A stretch of DNA of 11,990 nucleotides from DASQHM01 sp035632095. Its GTDB lineage: Bacteria > Pseudomonadota > Alphaproteobacteria > Ferrovibrionales > Ferrovibrionaceae. The position numbers were made by a program, and so were the translations under genes. Of this stretch, positions 7,251-11,990 are shown one piece after another. Within the stretch, counting starts at the first letter, position 1. Every line of letters begins with the position of its first letter. The notes beneath the pieces were generated by a model. It searched no databases and was not told the origin of the DNA. It saw only the letters and a list, made by a program, of their open reading frames with translations. The DNA lies in contig DASQHM010000203.1 of assembly GCA_035632095.1 (NCBI GenBank), forward strand, positions 1-11,990. Reading direction: 5' to 3'.

Positions 7251-8417
7251 CTAACGCAGCGGCTCCAGGATCGACACGTAATTCGCCACGGCCGCGCCGC
7301 CCATGTTGAACACGCCGGCAAGCTTGGCGTTCGGTATCTGCATCTTGCCCGCGGTGTTCGAGAGCTGCATCGCCGCCATAACATGCATGGAAACGCCGGT
7401 GGCGCCGATGGGATGGCCCTTCGATTTCAGGCCTCCCGACGGATTGACCGGCAGGCGACCGTCCTTTTCGGTCCAGCCTTCCAGGGCCGCGCGGGCGCCC
7501 TCGCCCTTCCTAGTCAGGCCCATGGCCTCGTATTCCAGCAATTCGGCGATGGTGAAACAGTCGTGGGTCTCGACCACGCTTAAGTCTTCGAGTTTCAAGC
7601 GCGCTTGATCGAACGCCCTGGCCCAGGCGAGCGCCGGGCCTTCGAATGCCAGGATGTCGCGCTTGCTCATGGGCAGGAAGTCGTTCACCTGCTGCGCCGC
7701 GCGGAATGCGATGGCCTTGCGCATGGCGAGCGCCGTGCTCACATCCGTCAGCACCACGGCGGCGGCGCCGTCGGTCACCAGCGAACAGTCCGTGCGCTTC
7801 AGCGGGCCCGCCACGATCGGATTCTTTTCCGAGACCTGGCGGCAGAATTCGAAGCCGAAGTCCTTTTGCATGTGCGCCAGCGGATTCATGCTGCCGTTCT
7901 TGTGGTTTTTCGCGGCGATGCGGGCCAAGGCGTCGGACTGATCGCCGTAGCGCTGGAAATACGTCTGCGCGATGCGGCCGAACACGCCGGCGAAACCGCC
8001 GGGCTGATCGGCTTCCTCCGCCACATAGCTCGCCTTGAGCAGGCACTTGCCGACCGTCGCCGTATCGGCGCCGGTCATCTTCTCGACGCCGAGCGCCAGC
8101 ACGACGCGCGCCCGCCCCGCCGCGATCGCATTGATGCCCTGATGGATGGCGGCCGATCCGGTGGCGCAGGCGTTTTCGACCCGGGTGGACGGCGTGAAGC
8201 GATAGCGCGCGTCCGCCTGCAGCACCAGCGAGGATATGAATTCCTGCGGGTCCATGCCGGCGTTGAAGTTGCCGACATAGATCGCGTCGACGTCCTGCGG
8301 CTCCAGTCCGGCGTCGGCGACGGCCGCCGTCGCGACTTCGACGACAAGTTGTTCCACGGTGCGGCCATCGAGCTTGCCGAACCGGCTATGGCTCCATCCG
8401 ACGATGCAGGCAGTCAT
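7251..8417 (-). CDS. SCP2-type thiolase (acetyl-CoA acyltransferase family)
   Basis: This is a thiolase-fold enzyme, 388 residues, expected to cleave a 3-ketoacyl-CoA with CoA or to run the reverse condensation. The nucleophilic cysteine is in VENACATGSAA (C84). HDCF at 285-288 is the fingerprint of SCP2-type thiolases, in which the second catalytic cysteine (C287) comes from this motif, and GHPIGATG (334-341) gives the other catalytic histidine. The usual CxGG near the C-terminus is replaced by NMGGAA (371-376), consistent with that class. All residues needed for activity appear present. I chose the ATG at 8417, which follows GGAGAGA by five bases and starts the conserved TACIVGWSHSRFG; the longer open frame to 8699 lies antisense to the divergent dehydrogenase gene. 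It is the first gene of the minus-strand catabolic run. Confidence 0.9.
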   Translation of the reverse strand: MTACIVGWSHSRFGKLDGRTVEQLVVEVATAAVADAGLEPQDVDAIYVGNFNAGMDPQEFISSLVLQADARYRFTPSTRVENACATGSAAIHQGINAIAAGRARVVLALGVEKMTGADTATVGKCLLKASYVAEEADQPGGFAGVFGRIAQTYFQRYGDQSDALARIAAKNHKNGSMNPLAHMQKDFGFEFCRQVSEKNPIVAGPLKRTDCSLVTDGAAAVVLTDVSTALAMRKAIAFRAAQQVNDFLPMSKRDILAFEGPALAWARAFDQARLKLEDLSVVETHDCFTIAELLEYEAMGLTRKGEGARAALEGWTEKDGRLPVNPSGGLKSKGHPIGATGVSMHVMAAMQLSNTAGKMQIPNAKLAGVFNMGGAAVANYVSILEPLR

Positions 8418-8488
8418 GGCATTCTCTCCACGATCGAGGCCAGGCAGGATAGCATAACCAGACCAATGGAACGCCACGGGAGGATTCC
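8418..8488. promoter_or_regulatory. Divergent intergenic control region
   Basis: These 71 bases separate the starts of the thiolase (minus) and dehydrogenase (plus) genes and contain both ribosome binding sites, GGAGAGA at 8423-8429 on the minus strand and GGGAGGA at 8478-8484 on the plus strand. Both promoters should lie here or just inside the genes. I see no convincing -35/-10 pair. An imperfect 13-base dyad, GGATAGCATAACC at 8447-8459, with matching GG-TA and TA-CC halves, is the only operator-like element. Confidence 0.45.
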
Positions 8489-9259
8489 ATGTCGTTGACA
8501 GGTCGCGTTGCCCTGGTAACGGGCGCTGGCGCCGGGCTCGGCGCCGCCATCGCGCGCCGGTTGGCCGCCGAGGGTGCCGCAATCGCCGCAATGGATCTGA
8601 AGCGCGAAGCCGCGCAGGCGACGGCCGAGGCGATTGGGAACAAGGGCGGCAAGTGCGCCGCACTGACGGGCGACGTGAGCGATCCCGAAGCGGCCGCACG
8701 CATCGTCGCCGAAACGGTCGCGCGTCTTGGGCGGGTCGACATTCTGGTGAACAATGCAGGCCTCGGCGGCACTCATCGATTCCTCGATTGCCCGCTCGAC
8801 CATTGGCAACGGCTGATGGCGGTCAATCTGACGGGCACGTTCCTGTTCGGACAAGCCGCCGGCCGCGTCATGGCGCGGCAAAGATCGGGCCGCATCGTCA
8901 ACATAGCCTCGATCAGCGGTTTTCGCGCCGGTTCCGGCCGCACGGCCTATGGCGTGTCGAAAGCCGGCGTCATCGCTCTCACGCGCCAAATGGCAGTCGA
9001 ACTCGCGCCTCTCGGCATCACGGTCAATGCCGTCGCGCCGGGTCCGGTCGACACGGATCTGACGCGCGCCATGCACACCGCGGAAACCCGCGCGGCATTC
9101 AACGCGGCGATTCCGAACGGCCGGTACGGCACGGCGGAGGAGATCGCCGCGGCGGTCGCGTTCCTGGTGCGGGACGAAGCGGCTTACGTGAACGGCCATG
9201 TTCTGGCGGTGGACGGCGGATTTCTCGCCGCGGGCCTGATCGACCGAAGCGCGGTCTAG
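8489..9259 (+). CDS. Classical short-chain dehydrogenase/reductase (FabG-like)
   Basis: This is a cytoplasmic NAD(P)-dependent oxidoreductase of the classical SDR type, 256 residues, acting on an alcohol or ketone that is not identified. It shows the cofactor loop TGAGAGLG (11-18), NNAG (88-91), N113, and the catalytic S141, Y154 and K158 (YGVSK). The aspartate D36 at the end of the second strand favours NAD over NADP. The PGPVDTDL segment (184-191) is typical. The ATG follows GGGAGGA by four bases. It is the only plus-strand gene and is divergent from the thiolase gene, so a shared regulator is plausible. It might be the 3-hydroxyacyl-CoA dehydrogenase of the neighbouring CoA-dependent pathway, but FabG-like enzymes are too varied for this to be more than a guess. 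Confidence 0.9.
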   Translation: MSLTGRVALVTGAGAGLGAAIARRLAAEGAAIAAMDLKREAAQATAEAIGNKGGKCAALTGDVSDPEAAARIVAETVARLGRVDILVNNAGLGGTHRFLDCPLDHWQRLMAVNLTGTFLFGQAAGRVMARQRSGRIVNIASISGFRAGSGRTAYGVSKAGVIALTRQMAVELAPLGITVNAVAPGPVDTDLTRAMHTAETRAAFNAAIPNGRYGTAEEIAAAVAFLVRDEAAYVNGHVLAVDGGFLAAGLIDRSAV

Positions 9260-9260
9260 T

Positions 9261-9296
9261 CCGGCGGCGTCTCGCGGTTCACCGCGCGGCCGCCGG
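9261..9296. terminator. Two-part GC-rich hairpin between convergent genes
   Basis: CCGGCGGC (9261-9268) pairs perfectly with GCCGCCGG (9289-9296). Inside it, CGCGG (9273-9277) pairs with CCGCG (9282-9286) around a TTCA loop. The structure starts one base after the dehydrogenase stop codon and extends over the stop and last codons of the amidohydrolase gene, so it would form in both converging transcripts. Its position suits a bidirectional terminator or transcript-end stabiliser. There is no U-run on either side, so it is not a standard intrinsic terminator. Confidence 0.45.
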
Positions 9297-10622
9297 GAGC
9301 GTGTCGAGGAAGCGAACCGGCGCGCCTTTCGGCTGCGACAGCTCCGCATCGCGCATGGCGACGTGCCCGCGTACGATCGTCGCCACCGGCCAGCCCGTGA
9401 CCGTCATGCCCGTGAACGGCGACCAGCCGCAGCGGCTCGCCAGCCATGATTCGGCGATGGTTTCGCGCCGCTTGAGATCCACCAGGGTCAGGTCGCCGTC
9501 GTATCCGAGCGCAATGCGTCCCTTGCCGGATATGCCGTAGATGCGCGCCGGCCCCGCCGAGGTCAGGTCCATCAGCCGCAGCAAGCTCAGCCGCCCGGCG
9601 CTCACATGATCGAGCATCAGCGGCAGCAACGTCTGCACGCCCGGCATGCCGGATGGGCTCGCCGGATAGGCCTTGGCCTTTTCCTCGAGCGTGTGCGGCG
9701 CGTGATCGGAGCCGATCACGTCGACTACGCCGGCACGCAGGCCCGCCCAGAGCGCATCGCGATGCCTGGCGTCGCGGATCGGCGGGTTCATCTGTGCCAA
9801 CGTGCCGAGGCGCTCGTAGCACTCCGGCGCGGCCAGGGTGAGATGTTGCGGCGTGACCTCCACGGTCGCCACGTCGCGGTATTGCGCCAGCAGCGGCATC
9901 TCTTCCGCCGTCGTGACGTGCAGCACATGCACGCGGCGACCGAAGGCCCGCGCCAGGCGCAGGATTCGTTCGGTCGCGCGGCGCGCGCTCTCCGCATCGC
10001 GCCATTCGGGATGGAGCTTCGCGCCGCCGCCTGAACTTGCGATGGCCTTGCGGTCGCGCAAGCGCGGTTCGTCCTCGGCGTGCACCGCCATGCGCCGCGA
10101 GCCGTTCCGCAGGATTTCGGCCAGCCGCGCGTCGTCTTCCACCAGCAAATCGCCGGTGGAGGCGCCCATGAACACCTTGACGCCGCAGCACCCCGGCAAG
10201 CGCTCCAGCTTCGCCAGCAAGGCGGTGTTGTCGCCGGTCGCGCCGACAAAGAACGCGATATCCGTATGCACCCGCCCCTCGGCGCGGCGCACCTTGTCGG
10301 CGATGGCATCGGCGGTGCTCGTCGAGGGCTTGGTGTTCGGCATTTCGAACACGGCGGTAACGCCGCCGAGGGCCGCCGCCGCCGTGCCGGTGCTCAAATC
10401 TTCCTTGTGCTCGAGGCCCGGCTCGCGAAAATGGACCTGCGTGTCGATGACGCCGGGGAGCACGTGCAGGCCGGTCGCGGAAATGTCCTGCGCCGCGGCG
10501 CCGGCGGGTATGGCGCCGATCGCCGCGATGCGGCCGTTCAGGATGCCGATGTCGGCCGCCGCGATGCCGTCGTGGGAAACGATGGTGCCGCCGCGAACGG
10601 CGAGATCGAAGGCAGCGCTCAT
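9279..10622 (-). CDS. Dihydroorotase-like cyclic amidohydrolase
   Basis: This is a class I dihydroorotase/allantoinase-type amidohydrolase, 447 residues, expected to open or close a cyclic amide or ureide in the cytoplasm. The metal-site region reads DTQVHFREPG (60-69), so the first histidine of the usual HxH pair is Gln62 while His64 is kept. The other expected ligands are present: Lys149 in GVKVFMG (candidate carboxylated lysine), His181 in AVHAED, His235 in VLHVTT and Asp306 in GSDHAPH. MPNTKPS (94-100), PQHLTL (258-263) and MNPPIR (278-283) are typical of dihydroorotases. The ATG overlaps the stop of the GT4 gene as ATGA, with GAGG just upstream. It could serve pyrimidine synthesis or a different ureide; I left the symbol blank because the altered ligand and context make PyrC function unproven. 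Confidence 0.82.
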   Translation of the reverse strand: MSAAFDLAVRGGTIVSHDGIAAADIGILNGRIAAIGAIPAGAAAQDISATGLHVLPGVIDTQVHFREPGLEHKEDLSTGTAAAALGGVTAVFEMPNTKPSTSTADAIADKVRRAEGRVHTDIAFFVGATGDNTALLAKLERLPGCCGVKVFMGASTGDLLVEDDARLAEILRNGSRRMAVHAEDEPRLRDRKAIASSGGGAKLHPEWRDAESARRATERILRLARAFGRRVHVLHVTTAEEMPLLAQYRDVATVEVTPQHLTLAAPECYERLGTLAQMNPPIRDARHRDALWAGLRAGVVDVIGSDHAPHTLEEKAKAYPASPSGMPGVQTLLPLMLDHVSAGRLSLLRLMDLTSAGPARIYGISGKGRIALGYDGDLTLVDLKRRETIAESWLASRCGWSPFTGMTVTGWPVATIVRGHVAMRDAELSQPKGAPVRFLDTLPAAAR

Positions 10623-11662
10623 GGGCCCCTCGCGCGCGGTTGCTGCATCACGTGTTCGTAAAACGCCATGTAGCGGCCGACCACGGCCGCCTCAGTATAC
10701 TCCGCTTCGTACTGCCGCCTTCCGCTCGCGACGATGCGCTCGGCCAGCTCCGGATGGTCGGTAAGCCGCCGGATCGCCGACGCCAGGGCCAAGTGATCGT
10801 CGACCGGGACCAGCAACCCGTTCTCGCCGTTCTTGATCAGGCCCTTGGGACCTTGAGCCGCTGCCACGATCAAGGGCTTTCGGTGCGCCCAGGCCTCGAT
10901 CATCACCGTGCCGAAGGGTTCGTAGCGGGACGGCATGACGCAGATATCGCATGTCGCGAACAGCGCGGCGCGATCATCCCGCCATCCGAGAAACCGCACC
11001 CGGCCGGAAACGCCGAGCTCGTTCGCCTGCCGCTCCAACTCGGCGCGCAGCGGGCCGTCGCCGGCGATCCAGGCATAGACGTCGGGCACTTCGGCGACGG
11101 CCTTGAGCAGGACGTCGAAGCCCTTTTTCACATGCAAGCGGCCGAGCGCCATGACGAGCGGCGCGTCGTTCGGCGTGTTGTACTCCGCGCGCGACAGCGG
11201 CGGCGCCGGCGCATCCGCGGCCAAGGTCGGCAGATAGTGCGCCCGCTCGCGCGGCCATCCGCCCTTCACCATTTGATCGGCGATGTCGCGGGTCACCCCG
11301 ATCAGGTGCCGGCAGAACCGGTAGGACTTGAGGTCGTAGTAGCCGCCGAGCCAGCCGACCTGCACGAAGCGGCCGCGCGGCATGGCGACGCTGGCGCGGC
11401 TCATCCACGTCTGCACGATATCCGGCCGGTATTCCAGAACCTGCTGGCGCAATGCGATGCGCGTGCCGATGTCGAACCAGCGCCGGAACGGCAGTTGCAC
11501 CGGCTCGATTCCGGCAGCGCGTAACGCCTGGGCGCGCGACGAATTGTGGCGGATGACGACCCGCTGTGCCAAGCCGGCGCGATGCAATGCCGATACCAGG
11601 TCGACGAAGAAGGTTTCCGCGCCGCCTTGTCCCGCTCCGGCTATGACCTGCATCACGCGCAT
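10619..11662 (-). CDS. GT4-family glycosyltransferase
   Basis: This is a GT-B fold, retaining glycosyltransferase of family 4, 347 residues, expected to add a sugar to a lipopolysaccharide core, capsule or other surface glycan on the cytoplasmic side. The N-terminal acceptor domain begins with VIAGAGQGGAETF (6-18), a common GT4 opening. The donor domain shows ALGRLHVKKGFD (172-183), AGDGPLR (200-206) and the EX7E motif, E248 and E256, in YEPFGTVMIEAW. No membrane span or signal peptide is evident. The ATG at 11662 overlaps the upstream stop codon as TGATG; an ATG nine bases further in is possible. The gene ends with an ATGA overlap with the amidohydrolase gene. Donor and acceptor sugars cannot be told from the sequence. 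Confidence 0.9.
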   Translation of the reverse strand: MRVMQVIAGAGQGGAETFFVDLVSALHRAGLAQRVVIRHNSSRAQALRAAGIEPVQLPFRRWFDIGTRIALRQQVLEYRPDIVQTWMSRASVAMPRGRFVQVGWLGGYYDLKSYRFCRHLIGVTRDIADQMVKGGWPRERAHYLPTLAADAPAPPLSRAEYNTPNDAPLVMALGRLHVKKGFDVLLKAVAEVPDVYAWIAGDGPLRAELERQANELGVSGRVRFLGWRDDRAALFATCDICVMPSRYEPFGTVMIEAWAHRKPLIVAAAQGPKGLIKNGENGLLVPVDDHLALASAIRRLTDHPELAERIVASGRRQYEAEYTEAAVVGRYMAFYEHVMQQPRARGP

Positions 11663-11990
11663 CAGGAGTCCGTCTCTAGTCTTGCCTTCAGGTATGAAAG
11701 CAGCGGATAGAGCCCGGCGAACAGCGCGATCAGGAAGCCCCAGGCGCCTTCACGGTAGCCCTTGCGCGCCACAAAGCATTTCCAGAATCGCGAGAAGACC
11801 CGGCGAACGTTGTGACCCAGGGTGCCGATGTCGCCGCTGGCGCGCAGGTCGGCCGCGCGAGCCGTCGTGTATCGGTCGAGCCGGCGGATCATGTCGGAAA
11901 TGTCGCGGTCGACCAGATGCGCCATGGGCGATTTCAAAAAGCGCTTGGGACCCTGCAATTCCAGCTTCGGGTGAATGCGCTGCTGACCCC
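11662..11990 (-). CDS. Family 2 glycosyltransferase, C-terminal fragment (5' end off the window)
   Basis: Only the last 108 residues are visible; the frame enters from the right edge without a start. The sequence resembles the C-terminal part of WaaE/LgtF-like family 2 glycosyltransferases of lipopolysaccharide core synthesis: HPKLELQGP close to the edge, then SPMAHLVDRDISDMIRRLDRYTT, which is the conserved His and tyrosine-rich helix region of that group, then a basic helix (FSRFWKCFVARKGYREG) and a hydrophobic amphipathic tail (AWGFLIALFAGLYPLLSYLK) that probably docks on the membrane. The catalytic DxD region is outside the window. A TTG inside the fragment at 11958 is an in-frame codon and not a start. 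The gene is coupled to the GT4 gene by TGATG, so both probably act on the same glycan. Family assignment rests on pattern recognition of the tail. Confidence 0.75.
   Translation of the reverse strand, partial: GQQRIHPKLELQGPKRFLKSPMAHLVDRDISDMIRRLDRYTTARAADLRASGDIGTLGHNVRRVFSRFWKCFVARKGYREGAWGFLIALFAGLYPLLSYLKARLETDS

Noticed and set aside
8418..8699. Upstream extension of the thiolase by 94 codons
   Set aside because: It is Arg/Pro-rich, antisense to the SDR gene and precedes the conserved thiolase N-terminus. A good ribosome binding site supports the ATG at 8417.
1..11990. CRISPR arrays, tRNA or rRNA genes, insertion sequences, phage or defence genes
   Set aside because: I looked on both strands and saw no repeat-spacer pattern, RNA gene, transposase or terminal repeats. 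Coding sequence fills almost the whole window.

Overview
The window is GC-rich, densely packed bacterial DNA (roughly 60-65% G+C by eye). Every gene reads as ordinary chromosomal sequence of a proteobacterium, most likely an alphaproteobacterium. This placement is an inference from codon use, GTG starts, overlapping operon genes and a Liv-type transporter paired with a feruloyl-CoA-synthase-like ligase. No RNA gene, mobile element, CRISPR array or phage gene is visible, and no gap between genes exceeds 115 bases.

Bases 1-8417 (minus strand) form a catabolic and uptake module. In transcription order it holds an SCP2-type thiolase, an AcuI/YhdH-type acrylyl-CoA reductase-like oxidoreductase, a Tat-exported substrate-binding protein, the permeases LivH and LivM, the ATPases LivG and LivF, and an acyl-CoA ligase of the feruloyl-CoA synthase family that runs off the left edge. 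The transporter genes overlap or nearly touch. A 115-base gap before the binding-protein gene holds a weak promoter candidate, so there may be two transcription units. The likely logic is that an aromatic or other organic acid is imported by the ABC transporter, activated with CoA by the ligase, and shortened by CoA-dependent steps involving the thiolase and reductase. The substrate cannot be read from the sequence.

Bases 8489-9259 (plus strand) carry a classical short-chain dehydrogenase. It is transcribed divergently from the thiolase across a 71-base shared control region and could supply a dehydrogenase step of the same pathway.

Bases 9279-11990 (minus strand) are a separate block: the C-terminal end of a family 2 glycosyltransferase, a GT4 glycosyltransferase and a dihydroorotase-like amidohydrolase. 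They are joined by a TGATG and an ATGA overlap, so they are probably co-translated. The two glycosyltransferases suggest surface polysaccharide or lipopolysaccharide assembly. The link to the amidohydrolase is unexplained. A GC-rich two-part hairpin sits between the converging ends of the dehydrogenase and the amidohydrolase.

I did not find a convincing undescribed system. The points most worth a second look are the possible beta-oxidative aromatic acid pathway, the Gln in place of a metal-binding His in the amidohydrolase, and its tight coupling to glycosyltransferase genes.
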